Assembly: GCF_002776525.5 (NCBI RefSeq)
Contig: NC_045436.1
Span: 157,416,666-157,480,665 of the forward strand
Direction: 5' to 3'
Length of the DNA stretch: 64,000 nt
Source: Piliocolobus tephrosceles
Taxonomy: Eukaryota > Chordata > Mammalia > Primates > Cercopithecidae
Below the pieces are notes generated by a model that was given only the letters and a program-made list of their open reading frames with translations, searched no databases and was not told the DNA's origin. A program made the translations under genes and the position numbers. Of this stretch, positions 1 to 10,985 are shown in pieces (the stretch's first letter is position 1; each line of letters begins with the position of its first letter).

Positions 1-461
1 ATCTGGATTTCTTGTGAGCCTGTATCTATTATTTTGTTTTTGCCACTTGATTAATTGTTAAGGCTTGTCTTGTTATATACTTGGTTATTATGATTTAAAT
101 GGCATACATTGCAAATAAAAATATAGCTATAATTTAATGGTTGTATGAATCCATATTCCCCAAGAGATAATTTGTTTTTGCTTCTGAGAGGCTGATAGGC
201 TAGAGAAACCAGGAATTCCATTTAATTTTGATTTAACCAGGAAATACCATTATTCAAGGATGAACTTCAGTCCTTCTAAGGACAAGTCAAATTCCACTTC
301 CCATATACTCCTGGCATTATCCCTTAGGAATCCTGACTGAATGCCTGAGATGTTTCTAGACTCTTCCTTCTTGAAGCATTGAACTTCAGTTTTTACCACT
401 CTTTTCTTTGGCTTCATGAGTCTACCAAAAGCTCTCATCAGTTTCTCAGCCTGTGAGACAC
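1..461. other. AT-rich sequence, no gene seen
   Basis: No repeat family or coding signal was recognised here. The 62-codon frame on the minus strand has no supporting features and looks like chance. Confidence 0.5.
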
Positions 462-861
462 TGTATTAGTCTGTTCTTGCATTACTATAAAGAAATACCT
501 GAGACTAGGTAGTTCATGAAGAAAAGAGGTTTAATTGGCTCACGGTTCTGCAGGCTGTACAGGAAGCATGGTGCAGTCACCTGCTTGGCTTCCAGGGAGG
601 CCTCAGGAAGCTTTTACTCTTGGCAGAATGTGAAGTAGGAGCAAGCGTCTCACATGGCAGAGCATAAACAAAGGGTTCCAGGGGAGAGTACCACACACTT
701 TTAAACAACCAGATCTCGTGAAAACTCACTCTCACAAGGACAGCACCAAGCCATGAGGGATCCTCACCCATGAACCACGTATCTGCCACCAGACCTCACC
801 TCAAACACTGGGGATTACAATTCAACATAAGATTTGAGTGGGGACATGGATCCGAACTATA
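462..861 (-). mobile_element. MST/THE1-type MaLR solo LTR
   Basis: The block starts with TGTATTAGTCTGTTC and carries the MaLR LTR landmarks in reverse order: the GAGGTTTAATTGGCTCAC stretch, GGAGGCCTCAGGAAGC, CAGATCTCGTGAAAACTCAC, and a terminal piece related to GGGGACACAGAGCCAAACCATA. Its length of about 400 bases fits an almost full LTR. No internal retroviral sequence adjoins it, so it is probably a solo LTR. No clear TSD was seen. Confidence 0.85.
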
Positions 862-1515
862 GGAGATACGATTTAAAAAGTCAGCAACTACCTCAAGGGA
901 AAAACATAAACATAATGATAAGAAAGCCAAATTAAATTTCCAAAGTGTAACAATGTAATATCTGAGATTAAAAATGTACTGGAGAGACTAAACTATAGAC
1001 ACAACAGAATAAAAGACCCAACAAAAAATATCCTTCAAAAATGTGTTTCTGTGTCTTTGATCATATTTCTATCTTTTTCCAGTGTCCAGGAATATCTAGA
1101 TCATAGAGGTTCCTTCAGATGCGGCCCTGGGGTGAGAATGTCTTGTATCAGACTGCCTACTGAAGTTCAACGTATGCTTCAAGACAGATGTGATCCTGCG
1201 ATGTTGAAGTCACTGATATTGGGAGTTAGTTTGCTTTTTTGTTTGTTTTTGCTTTTTACCGCAGTCTGTTCTATACTATCAGAACTAATTAAAACATTTT
1301 AACTTGGAAAATCTTTAAATATAATTTTCCTTATAGTTTGTCAAATTAAATGGGGAAATGGATGGTTTATGTAAATATATGTGGAAGATATATGATAGTT
1401 TTCATCACACATTCATATTTTAAAAATCTTAGCAAAGCAGGACTAGGAGAAAGTTATTTCATATTTTGAAAGGTCCTAATAATACTTCTAATAAACATTT
1501 TAAATAAAACTTTTA
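862..1515. other. AT-rich unique sequence with one exon-like stretch
   Basis: No repeat was recognised. The only structured element is the exon-like stretch at 1083-1131. An 83-codon plus-strand frame covers it but also runs through the putative donor site, so it is not used as evidence of a gene. Confidence 0.4.
1083..1131 (+). other. Candidate cryptic exon (splice signals only)
   Basis: A pyrimidine-rich tract ending TTTTTCCAG at 1074-1082 is followed by 49 bases and then a strong donor, GG|GTGAGA, at 1132. The 49 bases are open in the frame reading VQEYLDHRGSFRCGP, which I do not recognise as any protein. No neighbouring exon, promoter or poly-A signal supports it. It may be chance or a decoy exon. 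Confidence 0.15.
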
Positions 1516-1659
1516 TTTTGGAACAGTTTTAGATTTGAAGAAAAATTATGAAGATAGTATGGAGAGTACGCCCCAGCTTCCCATATTACTAATATATTAC
1601 ATCAGTGTGGTACATTTGTACAAATAATGAACCAATATTGATATGTTGTTATGAATTAA

Positions 1660-1843
1660 AGTCCATTCTTTTTTTTTTTCTTTCTTTCTAAGAGGGAGTC
1701 TCGCTCTGTCGCCTAGGCTGGAGTGCAGTGGCGCGATCTCAGCTCACTGCAAGCTCCGCCTCCCGGGTTCACGCCATTCTCTTGTCTCAGCCTCCAGAAT
1801 AGCTGGGACTACAGGTGCCCACCACCACACCCGGCTACTACTA

Positions 1844-1887
<44 letters not shown>

Positions 1888-2031
1888 GTATTTTTAGTAG
1901 AGATGAGATTTTCACCATGTTGGCCAGGATGGTCTCCATCTCCTGACCTCGTGATCCATCCGCCTCGGCTTCCCAAAGTGCTGGAATTACAGGCATGAGC
2001 CACAGTGTCCGGCCCCCTACAGTCCATTCTT
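1660..2031 (-). mobile_element. AluY-like element with 11-bp TSD and internal ATT microsatellite
   Basis: This is a full-length antisense Alu. The TSD AGTCCATTCTT is at 1660-1670 and 2021-2031. CAAGCTCCGCCTCCCGGG followed by TTCACGCCATTCTC is typical of AluY/young AluS. The mid-element A-rich linker (seen as T-rich here) has grown into an ATT repeat at about 1845-1887. Confidence 0.93.
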
Positions 2032-2101
2032 AACTCAGATTTCCTTGATTGTTACCTCGTGCCTTTTCTGTTCCAGGATCTTATTCAGAATACTATATTG
2101 C

Positions 2102-2361
2102 ATTCAGCTGGAGTGCAGTGACACGATCTTAGCTCTCTGCAACTTCCGCCTCTTGTGTTCAAGCGATTCTCCTGCATCAGGCTCCCGAGTAGGTGGGACT
2201 ACAGGCATGCGCCACAGCGCCAGGTAAGTTTTGTGTTTTTAGTAGAGATGGGGTTTTACCATGTTGGCCAGACTGGTCTCGAACTCTTGACCTCAAGTGA
2301 TCCACCAGCATCGGCCTCATAAAAGTGCTGGGATTGTAGGCACGAGCCACCGTGCCTGGCT
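2102..2361 (-). mobile_element. Antisense Alu lacking its A-tail end
   Basis: It runs from GGAGTGCAGTGACACGATC through GGGATTGTAGGCACGAGCCACC to GTGCCTGGC. The poly-T and first 30 or so bases of an antisense Alu are missing at the left, where the sequence joins the L1M directly. Many CpG-decay differences suggest an AluS/J age. Confidence 0.9.
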
Positions 2362-2704
2362 GATCTTGACAGTTTTAATGAGTATTGGTCAGACATTTTG
2401 CAGAGTATCTCTGTATTGGAATCTAGTTCATGGTTTTTTTTTTTTTCATAATAGACACGATTTTATATTTTGGGGAGAAAAAACATTGATATATACTATC
2501 CCATTTTCATCACATCAGAGCACAAGACAAGGCTAAAACATCTTCATCTTAGAAGTGTTTCTTTCACTTGCCTTCTGTATATCACATTCTGATTCTTTTT
2601 GTATGACTCTAGTAATACTTTATTGGTTTTGTTAAATCCAATTTCTACCAATTTCTTAATTTTAGAGCATCTTATGGATCATTTTTAAGCTTTTATCTAC
2701 ACTT

Positions 2705-3640
2705 CCTCAGTGATTTCTTCTGGTTTCACAATTTTAATTGCCATCTGCATACTGATGACAAGTAAATTTATATCTCTGATTCAGATTTGTCCACTAAACT
2801 TGATAACATTATATATAACTGCATACTTGATATCTTTACTTGGAAAATCTCAAAGTTGAAATGCTCAACATAGAACTGCTTATTATTCCAATAGAACCTG
2901 TTTCACCTCCACACACTCTTCCTTTTCATTGCGCTTAATCATTCTAGCCCGTCCGGGGAAAAAAACACAATCAATTAGAAAAACTTGATTTATCCTTAAA
3001 ATATTTTATTTGAATCCCACATCTGAAACATCAGCAAAATTAGCTTTAATTACTTAATTTTTTACAAAATATAGATAGAACCTGAAAATTTCCCACTAAC
3101 ACACACTCCCACCTTTCTCCAAGGCACCGTTAGCTCTCACCCAGGTCACAGTGACAGCCTCCTGCTATCATTATTGCCTTCCATAGAGTCTCACTGAAAC
3201 ACAGCAGCCAAAGTGATTCTTTCAACATGTCAATGAGATCGAGTCACTGCTCTGCTAAATACTCTCCAGTCACTCCTCACCTCATTCAGAGGAAAGCCAG
3301 TGGTTTTCAATGGCCTAATACTTTCTGCACAATCCAAGTTCCAATCAAAACTCTGAGCTCATCATCCACACTGTCACGACACACTACTTCCAGTTACTCA
3401 AATACGCCAGTGTGCTCATGTCTCAGGGCATTATTACAGTTCCCTCTTTTTGAAACACTGTGCCCAAGTGTCATTGTCTCCTCAATTCCTATCCTGGTTT
3501 CTTAAACTTAAGAGAAAAAAATAAGGAAGTTCCCTTATGTCCTCCTCAGACTCGTGATCGTATTTTAGTTTCCCCGGCCTGTCTCTTCTGCTAATATACC
3601 ATATCCTGAACTCACTTATGTTTACCCTCTTTATCTTCCT
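2705..3640 (+). mobile_element. L2 LINE remnant
   Basis: The order of motifs matches the L2 3' half: ATCTGCATACTGATGACAAG, a CTCAACATAGAACTG region, CTGCTAAATACTCTCCAGTC, then CCAATCAAAACTCTGAGCTC. Identity is low and gapped, as expected for this age. A 92-codon frame at 3227-3505 lies inside it and is not a gene. Confidence 0.6.
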
Positions 3641-6104
3641 ATTAATAGATGATGAGTTTATGAGATTATGAGTCTCAGTTCTTACAGCTACTGTAATACA
3701 CGATATAGTTTTTGATATACTGTTGGGACGTTATAAAGGTTTGTGAATTAACTAGTTAATGAAAGACAAAAGAAATTAAATAGACTGGACCTCTGCAAGC
3801 TTTGACAACAGCAAGAAAACAGCATCCTCTTCAGCTTTGAAGTATTTTAGTGTTAACTATTTAAATCAGCTAAATAATACAATAATAGAATGTATTTTGT
3901 TTCTAATTAGAGTCATGATTGAAAGCACTGCTATTCCCTAAAGGGGAAATTCCTTCATTTGCAGAAATAACAAAAGACTAAAAAATATAATTATGTAAGA
4001 ACCCTAAAGTAATAAAACACAGGGATAGAAGAATCAATTGGTAGGCAACATTTTTTTTTTTTAAATATGTACACTAGTAAACCAATATGACCTTCAAAAG
4101 GTTAACAAAGAAAATAAGTAAGCACTGAACTTCATTTGATGAGTAACATGGCTGGCCTCTAAAAAGTCATCTTTATTATGAGAACAGCAACTGAAAATAC
4201 TGCAGCAAAGAAATCCTAGGGGATTCTTCCACCAAAGATAATGGAAACAACCTATTTGGGCCAGGGTTTGGACATGACTAGTTCAAAGTCAGTGAACTGT
4301 GGGTGGCATGCAGAAAATAGAGACTTTTTTTTGAGAGAAGGTTATAAAAGTTATTCCAAACAGAGATGTACCTGTCATTGATTTCTTATACTGTAGTACA
4401 ACAGAAATGAAAGAGTACAGTTTCCCTGTGGAAGATGAAAAACAGGAGCTTTCAGGCTGGCCCTTTTACCATTTCTAAAATCCTTCATGAGTAACTATAA
4501 TTATTGAATTCCTCTTGTTAAAGGGCATTCCATGAAATAAACTATTAAATATTATGAGAATCAGTGCTACTGTTATCTATCATTTTTCCGTCGTGTGGAC
4601 AGTAAGATCTTAATCTTAGAAGACAAGATCTGGAAATGACTTTACTTGAACTTTAAACTAAACAAACCTATTTATCTATTTGCCCGGTTCTAATGGTGAC
4701 ATTGTTGTGTAACACAATTTGATAGAGATAAGTGAATCTCAATGATCCTGTGAAACTAAAGACATATATAAAATTAAACAGCAACAGCAATTCTCATTAC
4801 AATTTATTTAAATAATTTTATTATTTACAAATGCATTCACTTACCCGCCCACATAGATATTTATTTTTTAAATTGCCATCAAGAACAAGATATGTCGAGT
4901 ATCCATTTCAACACATAGGATGATTTTATATATCCTTCATGGTTTATTGTTAAAAAAAATACTCATTAAAAAAAAGTGAGGGAGTTAATTGTCTCCATTT
5001 CTTAGAGATATTAAAGGTAAAATACATATCCCTTGACACAGTGTGCTTTGATTTTAAGTCTTGATTATGGGTGGGTAGTGTATACTATAAATTCTGTTGG
5101 CAATTTCATATCTGTTTTCCACATCATCGCACACAGATAACACAAAACAGAATGTACTACCAGTAACCCTGAGCCAGTTCTTCAAATGTTGACTCTGATT
5201 ATCTCTCAGAATAAAATGTTATAAATGTTGAAAGTGGAAATATATACAAATAAAATAGACTCCTTTTATTTGTTACAGTCATACTTTAAATAAAGTTGAA
5301 CATATTTTCATCAAATTAGGAAAATATGTTTTGGACATGTAGTTTTTGTAATACAAACAAAATTCTTTGGGTACACACTCAAAGAGTAACACTGACCACT
5401 AAGACAAACAGAAACCTGTTGTCATTAAGAAACTTCTGTGAACGCAAATCAGGAGAGATGAACCATTTGTTATATGTACCATGGAGAGGGGTTTCAAATA
5501 ACACTTTATAATTTAAGAGTTATAAAAGTGTCTTTTCTAAAAAACAAGTGCTGTTTTATGATTGAGCTACTTCTCACATGTGCAAGTCTGTATAGCAAGC
5601 CCTCACATACTAGATTCAGGGAGTTAGATAATTATGCTTCATGATTCACAAGAAAAATAGAGTCTATTGAAAATGAGGATTTAAAAGATGAAAGTTTAGT
5701 TTGTGTGCATAATTTAAATGTAAAACAATTTTTTTAACTTCTAGAAAATAGATAATCCCTAAAGATCCTATTGTCCCAGTGTGTATTTTCAGGGCCCAAA
5801 ATTCTAATTTTTCTATATTAATACATTTATCTCTATAGGACTATAGTGTTTTGAGATGCACACATTCGTTATATAACCATTTTAAATAGTCATAGAAAAA
5901 GGCTATGTTAACATGTGATTTCTTTACATCATCTGGTTAATTAAGGTGTAATTCCATCGTGGCATGTACTCTTTCTCTAAGTTGTATGGTGCTGATAAAT
6001 TACTTGCTGACTAACAAGTAATTCACCACCATAAAAATATCATATATTTATATTGTTTACATAAATTGTCTCTGTTTGTCCCTTCTTCCCTCAACAGTTC
6101 AACA
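3641..6104. other. AT-rich unique sequence, no gene seen
   Basis: Roughly 2.4 kb with no recognised repeat apart from short homopolymers such as the T run near 4051. No exon signal or long frame stands out. The length without recognisable repeats is unusual for this window. Confidence 0.4.
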
Positions 6105-6440
6105 GGCTATGTTTATTTTTATTTTTTATTTTATTTTATTTTTTGAGATGGAGTCTCGCACTATTGCCTGGGCTGGAATACAATAGCATAATCTCGGCTA
6201 ACTGCAACCTCTGCCTCCCGGGTTCAAGCAATTCTCCTGCCTCAGCCTCCCAAGTAGCTGGGATTACAGGCGCACACCACCACACTGGCTAATTTTTTGC
6301 ATTTTTAATAGAGACAGGGTTTCACTGTGTTGACCAGACATGTCTCGAACTCCTGACCTTGTGATCCACCCGCCTTGATTTCCCAAAGTGTTGGGATTAC
6401 AGGCGTGAACCACCGTGCCCGGCCTCAATGGGCTATGTTT
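6105..6440 (-). mobile_element. Antisense AluS-like element with 10-bp TSD
   Basis: The TSD GGCTATGTTT is at 6105-6114 and 6431-6440. A T-rich (ATTTT)n tail leads into TTTTGAGATGGAGTCTCGC, and the element ends GTGCCCGGCC at 6424. It is full length. Confidence 0.94.
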
Positions 6441-6649
6441 TTTAAATGGAGTAATCCAATGATAAGAGGGGAGAAAAAAAGTTCAGTTTAGATTCCAGAT
6501 GTAAGAATCAATGTTTAGATCCATTTCTCTGAAGTGCTACTTAAGTCAATAAGAAGCAAATACATCTTCCAGGTCAAAAATAAAAGAAAAAATATATGTT
6601 GTATGAATTGAAGGAGATTCTGATGAAATTCAAGCATTTCATTCCTGGC

Positions 6650-7003
6650 ATATTAGTTTACTAGGGCTGCTGAAACAAAATCTCACCAACTGGGTGGTTT
6701 AAACAACAGAAATTTATTTCCTCACAATTTCTTAGGCTAGAAGACAGAGATGACAATGTTGGTAGGGTTGGTTTCTTCTGAAGCCTTTCTTTGTGGTTTG
6801 TAGATGGCAATCTTTTCTCTGGGTCTTCAAAGGACCTTCCTTCTGTATCTGTTATCTGTATATATCGAAATATTCACTCCTTATAAGGACATCAGTCATA
6901 TGGGATTAGGACTCAACCCAAAGGACCTCATTTTAACTTAATTGTCTCTTTATAGATCATACCTCTAAAAGCAGTCATATGTGAGGTACTGAGGGTTGCA
7001 ACT
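6650..7003 (-). mobile_element. MaLR (MLT1-like) LTR fragment
   Basis: Landmarks are TATTAGTTTACTAGGGCTGC, CTGGGTGGTTTAAACAACAG followed by AAATTTATTTCCTCACA, TTATAAGGACATCAGTCATA and GACCTCATTTTAACTTAATT. The end distal to these is cut off by the next LTR. Confidence 0.75.
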
Positions 7004-7180
7004 TGTATTAGTCTGTTTTCATGCTGCTATAAAGAACTGCCCAAGTTCTTTATAGATTTATAATCTTTATTATAAAAGACTGAGTAATTTATAAAGGAAA
7101 GAGGTTTAATTGACTCACAGTTCAGTATGACTGGAGAGGCCTCAGGAAACACACAATCACGGTGGAAGGCAAAGGGGGTT
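7004..7180 (-). mobile_element. MST-type LTR fragment with an inverted insertion
   Basis: TGTATTAGTCTGTTTTCATG through GAACTGCCC matches the LTR. Then about 34 extra bases interrupt the consensus before AGACTGAGTAATTTATAAAG resumes. The extra bases contain a perfect reverse complement of the sequence just upstream (7027-7038 versus 7044-7055). Similarity fades after the GGTGGAAGGC stretch. Confidence 0.75.
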
Positions 7181-7282
7181 TTTGATATATTACTAGGTCC
7201 TGGTAAAGACAAAACACATAGTACACCAAATGACCATGGAGCTAAACTTGACCATTAAAATCTGGTCTCGATTGACCCATGG

Positions 7283-7775
7283 TGGTATGCAGAATAGTGC
7301 CCCAGCCAACCACCCAAAGTTGTTCATGCCATAACTTTGGTACCCATGAATATTTATCCTTATGTAGAAAAAAGGATTTCACATATATGGTTTCAATTAC
7401 AGAGCTTGAGATGGGGACACCATCCTAAAATATCATAGTGGGCCCAATCTAATCATGAGTTCCCAAAAGTGCAGGGCCTTTCCAGGCTGTGGCCAGAATG
7501 GCATATTATGTCGGAACAATGGTCAGTGAGTTGTGACCTCAGTGCACTGAGGATGGAGAAGATGGTCAGGAGCAACAAAAACATGGGAGGCCTCTAAAAG
7601 CCAGAAAAGGCAAGAGAACAGATGATCCTTTACAGCCTTCAGATAGAATGCAGCCCTGAAGACAGCTTGATTTTAGCTCTTGTCAGAATTCTGACTTGCT
7701 AAAATGTAAGATACCACATTCATGTTGTTTTATGCCATTGAGTTTGTAGTACTTTGTTACAGTAACAGTGAAAAT
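7283..7775 (+). mobile_element. MLT1-type MaLR LTR (5' LTR of a relic provirus)
   Basis: The landmarks appear in order: TGGTATGCAGAATAGTG, GAGCTTGAGATGGGGACACC, GTGGGCCCAATCTAATCA, GGCCTCTAAAAGCCAGAAAA, GCAGCCCTGAAGACAGCTTG and TTTGTTACAGTAACAG. MaLR internal sequence follows directly, so this is the 5' LTR of a provirus and not a solo LTR. Confidence 0.75.
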
Positions 7776-8013
7776 TAAAGAAAGATTTTCATATGGGGAT
7801 GGAGTGCTGCTGTACCAAATAGCTAAAATTGTAGAAGTAATTCTGAAATTGGCAGTAAGTAGAGGCTGGGTGAATTTTGAGAAGAAGGACAGAGAAAGCA
7901 TAGATTGCCTTAAATATCCTGTTAGTAGAAGCATGGATATTAACAATTCTGCTAGTGAGTATTCAGGCAGAAGTGAAGAACATGGTAAGGGCAACATAAA
8001 TCTTCTTAGAGAA

Positions 8014-8338
8014 TACAGTCAGCCCTGCATATCCAAGGGATCCACATCCATAATTCAACCAACATCAGATTTAAAATATTTTTAAAAAGTTAAAAATAAC
8101 AATTCCACAATAAAAATAATACAAATACAATAATACAGTATAACAACTATTTACACAGCATTTACATTGTATCAAGTATTATAAGTAGTCTAGAGATAAT
8201 TACTGTATACAGGAAGATGTGCATAGGTTATATGCAAACACTACACGTTTTTATGTAGAGTACTTGAGCATTAACAGATTTAAGTATCTGTGTGGGATCC
8301 TGGAACCAATCTGCTGCTATGAGCGAGGAACAACACTA
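8014..8338 (+). mobile_element. Non-autonomous Tigger-type DNA transposon
   Basis: TA is followed by CAGTCAGCCCTGCATATCC. The right end, GATCCTGGAACCAATCTGC to GAGGAACAACACTA, is an imperfect inverted match ending in TA. Internal ACAACTATTTACACAGCATT and AGATGTGCATAGGTTATATG are typical of a Tigger3/4-like family. It inserted into the MaLR internal region. A relative lies at 45843-46199. Confidence 0.75.
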
Positions 8339-8655
8339 CCTAAATTTTTGTGAACAAAATATGAGTAAAAGTACAAACATTAAAGTCACTGTTGGTGAAG
8401 GCTTAGGGAAAGAAAAATAGGAACATGCAACTAGAAATTGGAACAAAAAGATTCTTGTTTCATAATGGCAGAAAGCTTAGTGTAATTGTGTCCTGCAGTC
8501 ATTTGAAAACCAACTTGTAAATGTCAAAAATGAACAGTAAGCTGAGAAAATTTTTGAGCAAAGTGTTGAAGGTACAGCCTAGTTTCTTTATGCCACTTAC
8601 AGTAAAATGCAAAAGTAAAGAGACAAATTGAGAGATGGACTGTTTAATTAAAAGA

Positions 8656-8787
8656 AACACTGCACTCCAGCCTGGGTGGCAGAGTGAGACGCTGTCTCCA
8701 AAAAAGAAAAGAAAAGAAAAGAAAAGAAAAAAAGAAAGAAAGAAAGAGAGAAAGAAAGAAAGAAAATAAAAGAAAAAGAAGAAACCA
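8656..8787 (+). mobile_element. Alu 3' fragment with (AAAAG/AAAG)n tail
   Basis: Only the last 45 or so bases of a sense Alu are present (CACTGCACTCCAGCCTGGG to GACGCTGTCTCC). They are followed by about 85 bases of A/G-rich tail repeat. It is strongly 5'-truncated. Confidence 0.88.
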
Positions 8788-9077
8788 AGGCTGGAAGACT
8801 TGGGAAATTATCAGTCTATCCATATTGCAAAATATGCTACATTTCACTCGCATGAAAGCTGCTTTAGAAGAAAAAGCCAAGGATGTGCCTGTAAAACCTC
8901 TGCTAATACCTCAGAAAGATTGAAAGTTTAAAGTATTCAGACATATAAAGGCTCTTTAATATGATCCAGAATGTGATTATCCCATCCTCTCAATAAAATT
9001 ACAGAACATCTAGGGAGTTTAAAGGTGTTGCCCTTCAGCTATTTTAGCAAGAGCCAATAATAGGTATGGAATTATAC

Positions 9078-9150
9078 TACATTGTATGCGTGTATCAAAC
9101 TATCTCCAATACCCTATAAATATGTACAAATGTTATGTATCAATGAACAA
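9078..9150 (+). mobile_element. Short L1 3'-end fragment
   Basis: CATTGTATGCGTGTATCAAA and CCCTATAAATATGTACAAAT, then ATGTATCAATGAACAAACAA, match the last 70 or so bases of L1MA/L1PB-type elements in sense orientation. The fragment is short, so confidence is limited. Confidence 0.45.
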
Positions 9151-9154
9151 ACAA

Positions 9155-10165
9155 CAAAGAAGTGTGCTATTTAGGCCACTTAGTTTCTGGGGATTTCTTA
9201 TGACAACAATGGAAAGCTACTATGCTCACCGAGTCATAAGGTTAGATGTGACCAACAATTACCCAACGCATGAAGGCTCATATAGTTTTCTTCTTCTTAT
9301 GGAAGCAGTACACCCACTGGGATTAAGTACAAGTAGGATCAGAGTGCACAAGAAAGCTGCATGAAGAGATATCCCTCACTGTGTCACCCACCACCAGTCA
9401 TCTCAGCTTGCAACCGTAACTCTACAGAAAATCCGTACAGCTAGCTGAAGGAAGAGCTTTGGTTCACATGTGGGTTAGCTTTGTAGGTGGTGTAAGATAA
9501 AAAGCAACATGCATCTGTACTATGTCTGCACTACAGAGGTTGCCTTTAAACAGAGCCATAAGAGAAAATGTTCTCAATGCCTAGAGCTTCAGGCAGTGCA
9601 CCTGATCTGTCACTATGGGTGAAAAGATGAGTTATTTGATGTTATTATATATAGCTTATGCACAGTGGTTAATTTCCTGACCAGCTGGTCAAATGTGAAA
9701 GATAAAGATTGTAAGATCAGAAATAATGAGTTCTAGTGATAGAGGCATGTAAATGGATACATGGCAGGAGACACAAAGTGTGGTGATTTTTATCGAATAT
9801 GAGTACTCCCCATAGGACATCTTCCATATTTAGGAAGAGGTCCTGAACAACAAAGTAGCTAAAAAGGTCTGGCCTGTTACCTTGAGCCAGCTTTTTTACA
9901 CTAGCCATGGCAAAACTGCCACACAAGTGCATAAACATAGTGGCTTCAGTGGCAGAGACAGAGGCTGCTCATTGGCACAGCATAATAGACTCCTACTTAC
10001 CAGACCTAATCTAGCTACTGTCACATTGAAATGTCCAATCTGCCAGTCACAGACGACAAAATGAGTGCATAACAGAACATCATTGTTTAAGGAGACCAGC
10101 TGGCCCTTTGGTTGCAAGTTGATTATATCCCATCCAGAAGGACTAACTGTTACACACATACTTCA
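9155..10165 (+). mobile_element. Degenerate ERVL-type pol relic (RNase H to integrase region)
   Basis: The nucleotide order resembles class III ERV (HERV-L/HERV16-like) pol: ATGGAAGCAGTACACCCACT, ATCAGAGTGCACAAGAAAGC, CAGAGGTTGCCTTTAAACAG, the CACAGTGGTTAATTTCCTGACC and AGCTGGTCAAATGTG area, the GCACAGCATAATAGACTCC area, and TGGCCCTTTGGTTGCAAGTTG. In intact relatives this covers RNase H and the start of integrase. Here frameshifts and stops are frequent and the longest frame is under 95 codons, so it is a dead relic. No 3' LTR was recognised. Confidence 0.6.
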
Positions 10166-10594
10166 GCTAGCTATAATACGATACTATCTTAAAATGTAAT
10201 CCTGTAAAAGAAGAGTTAAACGAAACGAAGTCTGGAATACAGCTCTATAAAGATAAATTCAATTTACTTAGAGAAAATAATAATAGAAGTTTTCAGGTAA
10301 TGTACAAATAAAAATAAACCCATGTTTTCTCATAAGGGTAAGAGAATGGGAAACAAAACATGGAGAAAAGATACATTAAAAAAAAGTTGATCAAGTATCA
10401 ATGATAGTGTGGCATGAACAGTGGAGTGTGAGTAACTCAACCCTTTGCATATATGGTTCAAATTAGTGTTTAAAAAGGGTATGTCTAACTAAAATTTAAA
10501 ATAAATATTTCATCTTTTATGTATATATTTCTTGTTGGATTAAATTACAGAATAAAAAGGTAAATACATTAATGATTGAAGACACACAGAACTA
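10166..10594. other. AT-rich sequence, nothing recognised
   Basis: About 430 bases between the pol relic and the Alu. There is no frame of note and no repeat call. It could include decayed 3' proviral sequence. Confidence 0.35.
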
Positions 10595-10985
10595 GGAAAT
10601 GTAGCCAGGTGCTGTGGCTCATGCCTGTAATCCCAGCACTTCGAGAGGTGGAGATGGGTGCAGAGGGGAGCCTATTTTTTGTAGAGGTGGGGTGTTGCCA
10701 TGTTGCCTAGGCTGGCTTGAGCTCCTGGGCAACAGGAGCTATCTTAAAAAATATACTTCTGAGTAAAAGAATAGTTAAACAAAATAAAATCTCTACAAAA
10801 AAAAAAAAAAAAATGAAATCTCTACAAAACACCGTCTCTGCAAAAAATACAAAAAACTATTAGCCAGGCCTCATGGTGCATCCCTATATTCCTGGAAGGA
10901 TTCCTTGGAGGTTGGGGCTGCAGTGAGCTGTGATGATGCCACTCACTCCATCCTGGCTGATAGAGAGAGACACTGTCTCAGCAGG
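10595..10985 (+). mobile_element. Old AluJ-like element, internally rearranged
   Basis: A sense Alu head (GCCAGGTGCTGTGGCTCATG) is followed at about 10672-10735 by antisense Alu sequence (TTTTTTGTAGAGGTGGGGTG). Non-Alu and duplicated ATCTCTACAAAA pieces come next, then a sense right arm (TAGCCAGGCCTCATGGTGC to GACACTGTCTCA). The short direct repeat GGAAATGT at 10595-10602 and 11191-11198 brackets the element plus its GGAA tail and is a plausible TSD. Confidence 0.75.

Larger units (their letters stand above)
1516..2535 (-). mobile_element. Old L1M 3' end, interrupted by two Alus
   Basis: Bases 1516-1670, 2021-2101 and 2362-2535 read continuously as a known old L1 3'-region motif: GGAACAGTTTTAGATTTGAAG, GAACCAATATTGATATGTTG, the AAAGTCCATTCTTA stretch, TTCTGTTCCAGGATC, then CTTGACAGTTTTAATGAGTA. 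This continuity across both Alus shows they inserted into a pre-existing L1. The subfamily (L1MB to L1MD) cannot be fixed by eye, and the orientation is inferred from how this motif lies in related L1 3' regions. Confidence 0.55.
7776..8925 (+). mobile_element. MaLR internal region (THE1/MLT1-int-like), interrupted
   Basis: Bases 7790-8013 resemble the start of MaLR internal sequence (GGGGATGGAGTGCTGCTGTA, AGAGGCTGGGTGAATTTTGA, AGATTGCCTTAAATATCCTG). It resumes at 8339 after a Tigger insertion (CTTGTTTCATAATGGCAGAA, GTGTTGAAGGTACAGCCTAG, TTTCTTTATGCCACTTACAG) and again after an Alu fragment at 8656-8787. It is non-coding now; the frames there are chance survivors. Confidence 0.7.

Noticed and set aside
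9086..10159. Frames of 60-92 codons that might be a retroviral gene
   Set aside because: They are short survivors in a decayed ERVL pol relic with frequent stops and frameshifts; none is an intact gene.
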